In this document: positions 48,768 through 55,332 of the stretch, piece by piece | Position numbering within the stretch: position 1 is the stretch's first letter | Layout: every line of letters begins with the position of its first letter | Virus record (IMG/VR): IMGVR_UViG_3300028827_000091 | Coordinates: 1 to 64,000 of that record | Strand: one strand, 5' to 3' | Origin: a virus | DNA length: 64,000 nucleotides | Position numbers and translations under genes: made by a program | Notes under the pieces: generated by a model | The model's database searches: none | The model's input: only the letters and a program-made list of their open reading frames with translations | Told to the model about the DNA's origin: nothing

Positions 48768-49175
48768 ATGGCATATATGAATCAGGAAAAGAAAAAGAGG
48801 ATTGCCAACGCTTTGAAGCAGGCGGGCTTGCCAAAGTCTTTGAAATATTCTTTGGCGGTTCGAAATCATTCGACAATTGTTATGACAATTCGTTCTGCAG
48901 ATATCGATTTCATCAAGAACTTTAATGATAATCTGCCGGAGAAGGATACTTTTGGTAATACTCCGAGAAAAGCAGTGGATTACATTGATGTCAATGTGTT
49001 TCACTATAAGAGTCAGTTCTCTGGCAAAGCGCTCGATGTTCTAGAGAAAATTATTTCCTGCTTGAATATCGATAACTATGACAATTCAGATGTTATGACT
49101 GATTATTTCGATGTTGGTTATTATGTCACTTTGGATATTGGTCGGTGGAACAAGCCATTTGTTTTCACTGGCTAA
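48768..49175 (+). CDS. Hypothetical 135-aa protein
   Basis: ATG 48768 behind GAGGAG. KKKRIANALKQAGLPKSLKY, then SLAVRNHSTIVMTIRSADID and DYIDVNVFHY, an alpha/beta layout seen in small phage proteins that carry a large-polyvalent-protein-type domain. Function unknown. Followed directly by tRNA-Glu. Confidence 0.6.
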   Translation: MAYMNQEKKKRIANALKQAGLPKSLKYSLAVRNHSTIVMTIRSADIDFIKNFNDNLPEKDTFGNTPRKAVDYIDVNVFHYKSQFSGKALDVLEKIISCLNIDNYDNSDVMTDYFDVGYYVTLDIGRWNKPFVFTG

Positions 49176-49179
49176 AGAA

Positions 49180-49255
49180 GACCCTGTAGTTTAACGGTTA
49201 GAATACCAGACTTTCAATCTGGTGGCGGCGGGTTCGATTCCCCCCAGGGTCACCA
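49180..49255 (+). tRNA. tRNA-Glu (TTC)
   Basis: Acceptor GACCCTG/CAGGGTC, anticodon arm CCAGA-CTTTCAA-TCTGG, T loop TTCGATT, CCA encoded. Confidence 0.95.
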
Positions 49256-49260
49256 TCACT

Positions 49261-49345
49261 GGAAGAAATGAGAACAGCCATAAATATGAAAAGAGGTTGT
49301 TCTATGAGCCAAGCATTTATATTTTACTATGTTCTCATTTCTTCC
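49261..49345 (+). repeat. 15-bp perfect inverted repeat around a late promoter and start codon
   Basis: GGAAGAAATGAGAAC (49261-49275) and GTTCTCATTTCTTCC (49331-49345) are exact complements. The 55-base spacer holds CATAAATA, a ribosome site and the ATG at 49304. Confidence 0.85.
49279..49286 (+). promoter_or_regulatory. Late promoter inside inverted repeat
   Basis: CATAAATA, 18 bases before ATG 49304, between the arms of the 15-bp inverted repeat. Confidence 0.6.
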
Positions 49346-49489
49346 ATACTTAAAATAGTGTTTGTGGGTATGGCATTATATTATTTTTTCAAGGAGTGGG
49401 GAAAAAATGGCAGCAAAGCACAGACCAGGCAGAAAAAAGAGACCTTGCAAGGTAGCATACAACGCTTCCAAGAAATGGTTGATGAATAA
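49304..49489 (+). CDS. Small single-helix membrane protein
   Basis: ATG 49304 behind AGAGG; ATG 49268 lies in the inverted repeat upstream. 61 residues with one hydrophobic helix (FIFYYVLISSILKIVFVGMA) and a charged cytosolic tail. No family recognised. Its 3' third overlaps the next small gene in another frame. Confidence 0.5.
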   Translation: MSQAFIFYYVLISSILKIVFVGMALYYFFKEWGKNGSKAQTRQKKETLQGSIQRFQEMVDE

Positions 49490-49577
49490 GGTCAAAAAGA
49501 TTCAGAGACATTTGAAGAAATTCCCCGAAGATGAATCTGCAAAGAGTGCTCTTAATCGAGCAATGTCAAAGATTTAG
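49407..49577 (+). CDS. Small basic protein, 56 aa
   Basis: ATG 49407 behind GGAGTGGGG. Begins MAAKHRPGRKKRPCKVAYNA; many Lys/Arg, so nucleic-acid binding is likely. It overlaps the preceding gene by 83 bases. tRNA-Gly starts nine bases after its stop. Confidence 0.5.
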   Translation: MAAKHRPGRKKRPCKVAYNASKKWLMNKVKKIQRHLKKFPEDESAKSALNRAMSKI

Positions 49578-49585
49578 AGTTTTGT

Positions 49586-49658
49586 GCGCCTATGGTGTTA
49601 ATTGATAGCATAGTCGACTTCCATTCGACAGGTGTGGGTTTGAGCCCCACTAGGCGCT
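49586..49658 (+). tRNA. tRNA-Gly (TCC)
   Basis: Acceptor GCGCCTA/TAGGCGC, anticodon arm GTCGA-CTTCCAT-TCGAC, T arm GTGGG-TTTGAGC-CCCAC. No CCA is encoded. Confidence 0.9.
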
Positions 49659-49895
49659 TTCTTTGAGAAGCTGACAACTTCTCCGGCAAACCAAAGATGT
49701 CGTTATTATTTCTTTGGAGGTTCTCAGGTGTCCTCATCATCTGCCGACCGCAAGAATCGGTTATTTCTTGTTCCAATGCTATGGATGGATTATTTCATAG
49801 CCGGCATCGACACTTGCCGTAACCCAGTGAATTGCGGTTTAGATGTTGCCGCTTGTCAAAAAACATCCAGTGGTGAGGTCGCGAACTCACCACGT
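49659..49895 (+). ncRNA. Candidate structured RNA between tRNA-Gly and tRNA-Thr
   Basis: About 235 bases with hairpins AGAAG...CTTCT, CCAAAGA...TCTTTGG and GGTGAG-GTCGCGAA-CTCACC. A 61-codon frame at 49728 has no good ribosome site and runs into the tRNA, so it is not taken as a gene. No family recognised. Confidence 0.4.
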
Positions 49896-49898
49896 TTT

Positions 49899-49973
49899 GC
49901 CCGCTTAGTTTAATAGGCAAAACAGTGGACTTGTAATCCTCTGATTCCAGTTCGAGTCTGGAAGCGGGCTCCA
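49899..49973 (+). tRNA. tRNA-Thr (TGT)
   Basis: Acceptor GCCCGCT/AGCGGGC, anticodon loop CTTGTAA, T loop TTCGAGT, discriminator T, CCA encoded. Confidence 0.93.
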
Positions 49974-49983
49974 GTTCAGCAGT

Positions 49984-50060
49984 GCGCCTATGGTGTTCAA
50001 TTGGTAGCATATGACATTGCCTCTGTCAAGGAAAGGGTTCGAGTCCCTTTAGGCGCTCCA
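49984..50060 (+). tRNA. tRNA-Gly (GCC)
   Basis: Acceptor GCGCCTA/TAGGCGC identical to the TCC tRNA at 49586, anticodon arm TGACA-TTGCCTC-TGTCA, T loop TTCGAGT, CCA encoded. Confidence 0.92.
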
Positions 50061-50121
50061 ATTATCTCATCTGCCAAGCGCAGAAGGAGTTGGGATACAG
50101 GCTAGACTCTTATCCTCGTTT

Positions 50122-50196
50122 GCCGCTATAGCTTAATGGCAAAGCGCGTTCTTGGTAAGGACGAGAGTGAGGTTTCGATTACCTCTGGCGGCTCCA
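50122..50196 (+). tRNA. tRNA-Thr (GGT)
   Basis: Acceptor GCCGCTA/TGGCGGC, anticodon arm CGTTC-TTGGTAA-GGACG, T arm GAGGT-TTCGATT-ACCTC, CCA encoded. Confidence 0.93.
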
Positions 50197-50217
50197 GATA
50201 ATATTGGAAGGAAAATA

Positions 50218-50334
50218 ATGGCACGTACACCAAGAAAAAATATGACTGTCGCAAAGAATGAAATCAAAAGAAAAATTGCGAAAAGAAAAGTAGAAAGAAA
50301 GCGTGCGAAAAAGAGCAGTCGAAGTTCGCTCTGA
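50218..50334 (+). CDS. Tiny highly basic protein, 38 aa
   Basis: ATG 50218 behind GGAAGG. The product is about half Lys/Arg (KRKIAKRKVERKRAKKSSRS). Its last codons and stop lie inside tRNA-Cys (50328). Possibly RNA binding. Small, but the ribosome site supports it. Confidence 0.45.
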   Translation: MARTPRKNMTVAKNEIKRKIAKRKVERKRAKKSSRSSL

Positions 50335-50403
50335 GAAGCGTAGAGGTTGCGCCGCGGTCTGCAAAACCGTTGTTTTGAGGTTCGATTCCTCCTCAGAGCT
50401 CCA
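50328..50403 (+). tRNA. tRNA-Cys (GCA)
   Basis: Acceptor GCTCTGA/TCAGAGC, anticodon arm CGGT-CTGCAAA-ACCG, T loop TTCGATT, CCA encoded. First seven bases overlap the preceding CDS. Confidence 0.93.
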
Positions 50404-50412
50404 GACAAATGC

Positions 50413-50441
50413 TTGACGATAACGCCAAATTGATATATAAT
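50413..50441 (+). promoter_or_regulatory. Sigma70-type promoter
   Basis: TTGACG 50413-50418, 17 bases, TATAAT 50436-50441. Drives the gene at 50465 and the tRNAs beyond it. Confidence 0.8.
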
Positions 50442-50464
50442 TGTTTTGTGAAAGGAGGAATCGA

Positions 50465-50692
50465 ATGGCAGCAATAGAGTTCAATCCTGAAAAGATGCCG
50501 GCTTGTATTGCTCACGCTTTCATTCCTAATTGTTTCTGGTGTGAAAGTAAAAAGGATTTTGTTCAATATCGAGAACTTGCAACAAAATACGTAGGAGCAA
50601 AAGCAAGAGAAAGCGGCTTTGAGTCCATCAAAAGAAGTTATCCGAATGCAACAATGAAGCATTTGATTTATGAATATTTTTTGCCTCAGTGA
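50465..50692 (+). CDS. Hypothetical 75-aa protein
   Basis: ATG 50465 behind AAAGGAGG. Contains CIAHAFIPNCFWCESKKDF (a possible metal site) and a helical C-terminus. Its last codons and stop overlap tRNA-Leu (50683). Confidence 0.6.
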   Translation: MAAIEFNPEKMPACIAHAFIPNCFWCESKKDFVQYRELATKYVGAKARESGFESIKRSYPNATMKHLIYEYFLPQ

Positions 50693-50773
50693 TGGAATTG
50701 GTAGACATAGCAGGTCGAGAGCCTGCGGCGAAATTAGAGTAGCGTGGAGGTTCGAGTCCTCCCTGAGGCACCA
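50683..50773 (+). tRNA. tRNA-Leu (GAG)
   Basis: Acceptor GCCTCAG/CTGAGGC, anticodon arm GCAGG-TCGAGAG-CCTGC, long variable arm, T loop TTCGAGT, CCA encoded. Position 33 is C and not U. Confidence 0.88.
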
Positions 50774-50777
50774 AAAT

Positions 50778-50853
50778 GGCCTACTGGTGTAATGGTTCAA
50801 CATACTGGATTGTCTCTCCGGAGCTCGGGGTTCGATTCCCCGGTAGGTCGCCA
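50778..50853 (+). tRNA. tRNA-Asp (GTC)
   Basis: Acceptor GGCCTAC/GTAGGTC, anticodon loop TTGTCTC, discriminator G, CCA encoded. Confidence 0.93.
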
Positions 50854-50863
50854 GAACAAGAAA

Positions 50864-50939
50864 GGCTCTGTAGCATAAATGGTTGATGCGCCGGTCTCAT
50901 AAGCCGGAAAAGATGGTTCGATTCCATCCAGAGCCACCA
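50864..50939 (+). tRNA. tRNA-Met (CAT), elongator type
   Basis: Acceptor GGCTCTG/CAGAGCC with a normal first pair, anticodon arm CCGGT-CTCATAA-GCCGG, T loop TTCGATT, CCA encoded. Confidence 0.92.
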
Positions 50940-50952
50940 AAGAGGAGAAGAA

Positions 50953-51222
50953 ATGGCAACACTCAAGAAGGTTGATTTGTCGACAATAGGAAAGGCAAAC
51001 TGTGCAACAAGGCTAGTTCTCAGAAAAGGCAAAAGAACAGTTTTTGAGAGTGACGCTCCGTTCGATGAGAAAAAGGCATCATCGAAAAAGGATTACTGGA
51101 AGAAGCCTTGCCCATCTTCTCATCAAGAGGTTCTCATTCCGTATGTTGACAAGAACGGAATGAAGCGTGCAGCACTTCATCGTGTTCGTAAAAGTAATCT
51201 AGAGGTTGTGCCAGCACTATAG
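50953..51222 (+). CDS. Hypothetical 89-aa basic protein
   Basis: ATG behind GAGGAG. Begins MATLKKVDLSTIGKANCATR; Lys/Arg rich, with a C-terminal beta hairpin EVLIPYVDKNGMKRAALHRV. No family recognised. Confidence 0.55.
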   Translation: MATLKKVDLSTIGKANCATRLVLRKGKRTVFESDAPFDEKKASSKKDYWKKPCPSSHQEVLIPYVDKNGMKRAALHRVRKSNLEVVPAL

Positions 51223-51224
51223 GT

Positions 51225-51301
51225 GCGCCTATAGCCCAATTGGTAGAGGCATCGGATTTAAGTTCCGACAAGTGTGAGTTCGACTCTCACTAGGCGTACC
51301 A
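51225..51301 (+). tRNA. tRNA-Leu (TAA)
   Basis: Acceptor GCGCCTA/TAGGCGT, anticodon arm TCGGA-TTTAAGT-TCCGA, T loop TTCGACT, CCA encoded. Short variable loop. Confidence 0.88.
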
Positions 51302-51304
51302 AAT

Positions 51305-51379
51305 TCTCTGGTAGTTTAACTGGTAGAACGCTTGACTCTGAATTAAGTGGTGGAGGTTCGAATCCTCCCCGGAGAACCA
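51305..51379 (+). tRNA. tRNA-Gln (CTG)
   Basis: Acceptor TCTCTGG/CCGGAGA, anticodon arm CTTGA-CTCTGAA-TTAAG, T loop TTCGAAT, CCA encoded. Confidence 0.92.
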
Positions 51380-51387
51380 ATTTCAAA

Positions 51388-51459
51388 TGTGGGCGGGCAT
51401 AGTGCTCCTTTAGGGCTCATAACCCTGAATGCCAGGTGCAAGTCCTGGGCCCGCAACCA
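51388..51459 (+). tRNA. tRNA with anticodon CAT (Met or Ile2)
   Basis: Acceptor TGTGGGC/GCCCGCA, anticodon arm AGGG-CTCATAA-CCCT, T arm CCAGG-TGCAAGT-CCTGG with TGC in place of TTC, CCA encoded. The D arm is short. It could be an isoleucine tRNA whose C34 is modified. Confidence 0.75.
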
Positions 51460-51473
51460 AATTAGGAGGAAAA

Positions 51474-51569
51474 ATGCGTTTCATTCTGGTCTTTGCTGGA
51501 ATATTTGTTGCGCTCTATACTGGAGCCTTTTTCTATATTGGATTTAAGGACTTCGATTATTCAGGATGA
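51474..51569 (+). CDS. 31-aa membrane peptide
   Basis: ATG 51474 behind AGGAGG. MRFILVFAGIFVALYTGAFF is one hydrophobic helix followed by a short acidic end. Too short for family recognition. Confidence 0.5.
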   Translation: MRFILVFAGIFVALYTGAFFYIGFKDFDYSG

Positions 51570-51570
51570 A

Positions 51571-51647
51571 GCGGGTATAGCCCAATTGGAAGAGGCGGTA
51601 GGTTCAAACCCTATTCAGTGAAGGTTCGACTCCTTCTACCCGTACCA
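51571..51647 (+). tRNA. tRNA-Leu (CAA)
   Basis: Acceptor GCGGGTA/TACCCGT, anticodon arm GTAGG-TTCAAAC-CCTAT, T loop TTCGACT, CCA encoded. Last tRNA of the cluster. Confidence 0.9.
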
Positions 51648-51665
51648 AATTAAAAGGAGGAAGCT

Positions 51666-52172
51666 GTGGGAAGCCTAAAATTTGAAAAATTGCTTAATGA
51701 ACAGTGGCGAAGTCTAAACAAGAATGTCGTAGATATACGAACAGTCTTGAGTCCTTATACAGCTTCTGATGACCTGAACATTCACATCGGCACAGATGCA
51801 CAGAAAGGCGGCGGCAAATTCACAAACTTCGTTGTTTGCATTTGCGTCCACGAAATTGGTCGTGGTGGTCGAGTTTTCTATTTGAAATTCAAGAACATTC
51901 TTGTTAGCAATCTTTGGGAAAAACTCTACAACGAAACAATGCTTTCTTTGCAGGTTGCAGTTGAATTGACTGAAATCTATCCTGAACTTAGACAGAGAAT
52001 TCTTGTTCACGTAGATGCGAACCCTGATAAAAGGTATGCTTCGTCTGACCACGTACAGGCTCTTGCTGGTATGATTGTTGGATATGGATTCAAACACATT
52101 TTGAAGCCTGATGCTTGGGCAAGCTCGCACGCAGCCGACCATCTCGTCAAGAATAAAAATTCTAAAAGATAA
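51666..52172 (+). CDS. RNase H-like protein (DUF458/YkuK type)
   Basis: 168 residues from GTG behind GGAGG. NIHIGTDAQKGGGKFTNFVV has the first catalytic Asp of an RNase H-like sheet. VHVDANPDKRYASSDHVQAL carries the second Asp and the later DAWASSHAADHLVK the last. This pattern matches the uncharacterised DUF458 family, predicted RNase H-fold nucleases. It lies at the end of the tRNA cluster. Confidence 0.75.
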   Translation: MGSLKFEKLLNEQWRSLNKNVVDIRTVLSPYTASDDLNIHIGTDAQKGGGKFTNFVVCICVHEIGRGGRVFYLKFKNILVSNLWEKLYNETMLSLQVAVELTEIYPELRQRILVHVDANPDKRYASSDHVQALAGMIVGYGFKHILKPDAWASSHAADHLVKNKNSKR

Positions 52173-52176
52173 TGTC

Positions 52177-52205
52177 TTGACATTCTTCTATATATAATGT
52201 AGACT
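52177..52205 (+). promoter_or_regulatory. Sigma70-type promoter related to the CobT/CobS promoters
   Basis: TTGACA 52177-52182, 17 bases, TAGACT 52200-52205. TGTAGACTTATGGCATAAGT and the following AAAGGAGG resemble the leader at 16151 and 18354. Confidence 0.78.
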
Positions 52206-52234
52206 TATGGCATAAGTGAAAGGAGGATGTTTAT

Positions 52235-52492
52235 TTGAAGAAAAAACTTGACATTTCGGGTCCGAAAGGCAACGCATTTTTTATTCTTGCTCTTGCTTCA
52301 AAGTTGGCAGATACTGCCGGCCTTGATTCTGATATTGTTCTAGAAAAAATGAAGTCTTCGGACTACAACAACCTGCTCAGGGTGTTTAAGGATTATTTTG
52401 GTGAACTTGTAGAATTTGTTTCGCCGTCGGAAATTCCGAGCGTAGAAAGTGAACTCTACACCATTGAGCCAGATTTGGGCGTCTATATCTAA
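52235..52492 (+). CDS. Hypothetical 85-aa protein
   Basis: TTG start ten bases after GGAGG. KGNAFFILALASKLADTAGL, then an acidic alpha-helical end. No family recognised. Confidence 0.6.
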   Translation: MKKKLDISGPKGNAFFILALASKLADTAGLDSDIVLEKMKSSDYNNLLRVFKDYFGELVEFVSPSEIPSVESELYTIEPDLGVYI

Positions 52493-52510
52493 CGTCCTAT
52501 AGGAGGACAC

Positions 52511-53134
52511 TTGAGCAGAATTGAATCGTATTTAAGGAATATTAGTATTATCGCAATATTCCTTTTTTCGTTTGTGCTTGTTCCACTTAAGACAATTGAT
52601 AATGCCAGCGACAAGATATTTGAGAATTCTATTCACACAGTCGAGGAATGGATTCCTAATGAAATCAATGCTTATGTTGATGATTATCCTTTAAGAAACA
52701 AGCTTCTAGACACAATATCAAATTATGTTTCTAATGAAGAAAAAGTTTTCCTCTATTGTGACCTCATTCTAGAATACAGCTATAAAAACGATTTGAATCC
52801 TTGGCTTGTTGCAAGTGTGATTGCTGTTGAATCTGGTTTTCGAGAAAAGGCACGGTCATTTGCTGGTGCTCGAGGATTGATGCAGGTGATGCCTAACTGG
52901 AGAGAATCCTCCAGGACTGGCAACATTTATTTTTCTAGATGGCGAACTTATCGAGTCAATCTTTATGACCCCGAAACAAACATTCGATTCGGAACCCATA
53001 TTCTTAAATACTATTTGGATAGATATAAGAATCCTCTTGTTGCCCTTGCTGCCTACAATGGTTCAAAAGGGAGTACTCGATATCCAGATTTGGTTCTTGC
53101 AAAATTTGATTCTTTGATTGAAGAAGAATCATAA
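52511..53134 (+). CDS. SLT-type lytic transglycosylase
   Basis: 207 residues, TTG start behind AGGAGG. A hydrophobic segment at 10-28 (NISIIAIFLFSFVLVPLK) is a signal anchor. The catalytic domain has VIAVESGFREKARS (Glu107), GLMQVMPNW and LVALAAYNGS, the SLT motifs. It cleaves peptidoglycan glycan strands, probably as a membrane-anchored periplasmic enzyme in lysis or in local wall opening. A late promoter follows its stop. Confidence 0.88.
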   Translation: MSRIESYLRNISIIAIFLFSFVLVPLKTIDNASDKIFENSIHTVEEWIPNEINAYVDDYPLRNKLLDTISNYVSNEEKVFLYCDLILEYSYKNDLNPWLVASVIAVESGFREKARSFAGARGLMQVMPNWRESSRTGNIYFSRWRTYRVNLYDPETNIRFGTHILKYYLDRYKNPLVALAAYNGSKGSTRYPDLVLAKFDSLIEEES

Positions 53135-53137
53135 ATA
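53130..53137 (+). promoter_or_regulatory. Late promoter with long leader
   Basis: CATAAATA, followed by about 185 untranslated bases. Confidence 0.72.
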
Positions 53138-53320
53138 ATAATGTGTTTGGGCAGGCAGCACATCTTCGCCCTGAACAAGATTGCCGGGTTTCTTTCTTGT
53201 TCTAAAGACTGTGCTTTGACCTATGCGGAACTGGTTGGCACTATGCCGGTGTAGTGTCATTTGCGGTAAAGATATGAATGCCGACGCGCCTCTAGGTCCC
53301 AGTTTCAAAGGTAGGAGCAG
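53138..53320 (+). ncRNA. Structured late leader
   Basis: No ORF. GAACAAG...CTTGTTC is a seven-pair hairpin, and other GC-rich segments can pair. It may be a regulated leader of the gene at 53321 or an independent RNA. Confidence 0.4.
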
Positions 53321-53680
53321 ATGCCAAATTCCAATTTAACGAGGGATACTGTGAGAATTATCAAAGAGAATCCTGTCAAGTCAATGATTGCTATTGTGAG
53401 TGCAGTCGCGACATTGGTGACAGCAGCTTGGGCATTTGAAGATAGATACAATAACCTTCCACAAATTCAAGAAATACACATTGAACTCGTTGAATATGCA
53501 AATCAGGCGTATGAGAACAGAATTGATGATTTGGAAGATAAAATTTTCCTCCTAGATATGAAAGAGGCAAAAGGCATTGCTACTCCTGAAGATAAAGCAC
53601 TCAACCGTCGTTACAAATCTCGACTCAGAGATTTGAGAAATCGTAAAAAAACTTCCTACGATAGAAATCGAGCTCAGTAG
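53321..53680 (+). CDS. Membrane-anchored protein, 119 aa
   Basis: ATG behind AGGAGC. One hydrophobic helix at about 20-40 (SMIAIVSAVATLVTAAWAF) then a charged coiled-coil domain. The layout resembles an inner-membrane spanin, but no partner is seen, so the role is open. Late expression fits lysis or assembly. Confidence 0.5.
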   Translation: MPNSNLTRDTVRIIKENPVKSMIAIVSAVATLVTAAWAFEDRYNNLPQIQEIHIELVEYANQAYENRIDDLEDKIFLLDMKEAKGIATPEDKALNRRYKSRLRDLRNRKKTSYDRNRAQ

Positions 53681-53687
53681 ATTCCAC

Positions 53688-53716
53688 TTGACAATTTAAT
53701 CTTTATTCGCTATACT
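53688..53716 (+). promoter_or_regulatory. Sigma70-type promoter for 88-aa gene and uvsX
   Basis: TTGACA 53688-53693, 17 bases, TATACT 53711-53716. The leader has TAAGGAG. Confidence 0.85.
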
Positions 53717-53746
53717 TTATCCTATTAAATCTTAAGGAGCGCGTAT

Positions 53747-54013
53747 ATGGCGGAGAAGAAATATGTCCACCAATTGATGTTGGACAAGAACGATGCCGTT
53801 CTTCTATTTTCTAAGCATAACGAAGATGGTTCTCAATATGGAATTGAACTTCATATGCCTAAAAGGGATGAGAACGGAGAACTGATGCCTTATGAATATT
53901 TGCTTGCTGGAATTGCGATGTTCATTCAAGAAAAGAAGAATGTTGATTTGATTCTAGAATATTTTGATTCAAAAGTCAAAGAGGTAAGTGAGGGAAAAGA
54001 AGATGTCGAATAG
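53747..54013 (+). CDS. Hypothetical 88-aa protein upstream of uvsX
   Basis: ATG behind AAGGAG. Acidic alpha/beta protein (DAVLLFSKHNEDGSQYGIEL). It overlaps uvsX by 11 bases, so the two are translated together. No family recognised. Confidence 0.6.
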   Translation: MAEKKYVHQLMLDKNDAVLLFSKHNEDGSQYGIELHMPKRDENGELMPYEYLLAGIAMFIQEKKNVDLILEYFDSKVKEVSEGKEDVE

Positions 54014-55043
54014 TCTCACAGAGCGACTTCTCAAAAATTCAACTCTGAAAGGAAGAACAGCAACGCTCGATAAATCAAAAGTCCACAACAAAAGAGAGCT
54101 CGTACCAACGCCTATTCCTGCAATCAATATTGGTCTTTCGGGTTCACCTACCGGTGGTCTTGGTTGTGGTTTGACTACAATTGCAGGCCCTTCGAAACAC
54201 TTCAAGACATTGTTTGGTTTAATAATTACTGCGGCTTATATGAAAGCCAAACCGAATTCGGTTTGTGTTTTCTATGATTCGGAATTTGGAGCAGGAACAC
54301 AATATTTCAAATCTGTAGGAATAGACCCATCAAGAGTTGTTCATACTCCAATCACAAACATAGAAGAATTGAAGTTTGACATTATGAAACAGTTAGATGA
54401 ACTCGAAGAAAAAGATGAAGTGATTTTCTTCATTGATTCAATCGGCAATCTTGCTTCCAAGAAAGAAGTTGATGATGCAATGGATATGAAATCTGTTGCT
54501 GATATGACAAGAGCAAAGCAGCTAAAATCTCTTTGGAGAATGGTAACGCCTCATCTTAACCTGAAAGACATTCCACTCATTGCAATTTCTCATATCTATA
54601 TGACCCAAGAAATGTTCTCAAAGGCAGTTGTTTCTGGAGGCACAGGTGGAATCTATGCGAGTGACACGATTTGGATTGTTGGTCGTCAACAGGAAAAAGA
54701 AGGAAGCGATTTAACAGGATACAATTTTGTCATTAACATCGAAAAATCGAGATTTGTGAAAGAAAAGAGCAAAATCAATGTGACTGTTCGTTTTGATGGT
54801 GGCATAGATAAATGGTCTGGTCTTCTTGAACTTGCAGAAGAGTTCAACTACGTCTCAAAACCGAGAAAAGGATACTATGTTCGTAATTGTGTGAAAGATG
54901 ATAAACAAACACACAGAAAGAAAACATCTACAAAAGAATTCTGGGCTCCTATCTTTGAGAATACCGATTTTCTTAAAGATATCGAAAAGAAATATAAACT
55001 TGCAACAGAAACACCAATTGTTGTAGAGGATGAAAATGAATAA
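54003..55043 (+). CDS. uvsX: Recombinase UvsX
   Basis: RecA-type strand-exchange protein. ATG 54003 gives MSNSLTERLLKNSTLKG like T4 MSDLKSRLIKAS. Walker A AGPSKHFKT (61-69), FYDSEFG, VIFFIDSIGNLASKKEVDDA, and MTQEMFSKAVVSGGTGGIYA loop 2 follow T4 UvsX closely. 346 residues, T4 391; the acidic tail is shorter. It works with UvsY and gp46/47. Operon order uvsX - small gene - 41 matches T4. Confidence 0.96.
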   Translation: MSNSLTERLLKNSTLKGRTATLDKSKVHNKRELVPTPIPAINIGLSGSPTGGLGCGLTTIAGPSKHFKTLFGLIITAAYMKAKPNSVCVFYDSEFGAGTQYFKSVGIDPSRVVHTPITNIEELKFDIMKQLDELEEKDEVIFFIDSIGNLASKKEVDDAMDMKSVADMTRAKQLKSLWRMVTPHLNLKDIPLIAISHIYMTQEMFSKAVVSGGTGGIYASDTIWIVGRQQEKEGSDLTGYNFVINIEKSRFVKEKSKINVTVRFDGGIDKWSGLLELAEEFNYVSKPRKGYYVRNCVKDDKQTHRKKTSTKEFWAPIFENTDFLKDIEKKYKLATETPIVVEDENE

Positions 55044-55332
55044 AGAACTTAGCACTAAAGAACTTATCACACCTTATAAAGATTCTTTTTCGTATCAGCT
55101 CGTTGAATTGACACCCGAGCAGAAATCAGAAGAATATCCTGGCTCTACAGGGATTCTTATTGATGGCACTACAATTCGAATAGATGATTTATCTATTGGT
55201 GATTCGAAAGACCCTGTTCTAGATATTAAATATAAAATTGTTGAAGGGGTTCCAGAAAATCTGGAAGAATTAGAATCAAAATTGACAGCAGCAGTTATCG
55301 AATTAGTTAATGCTTATGTAAAGGAAGACTAA
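55036..55332 (+). CDS. Hypothetical 98-aa protein between uvsX and 41
   Basis: ATG 55036 is spaced for GAGG at 55024; ATG 55030 is too close. Acidic beta-rich start, helical end. T4 has gene 40 here, but no membrane segment is seen, so it is not assigned. Confidence 0.6.
   Translation: MNKELSTKELITPYKDSFSYQLVELTPEQKSEEYPGSTGILIDGTTIRIDDLSIGDSKDPVLDIKYKIVEGVPENLEELESKLTAAVIELVNAYVKED

Noticed and set aside
49728-49913. 61-residue ORF between tRNA-Gly and tRNA-Thr
   Set aside because: No good ribosome site, unusual composition, and it runs into tRNA-Thr.
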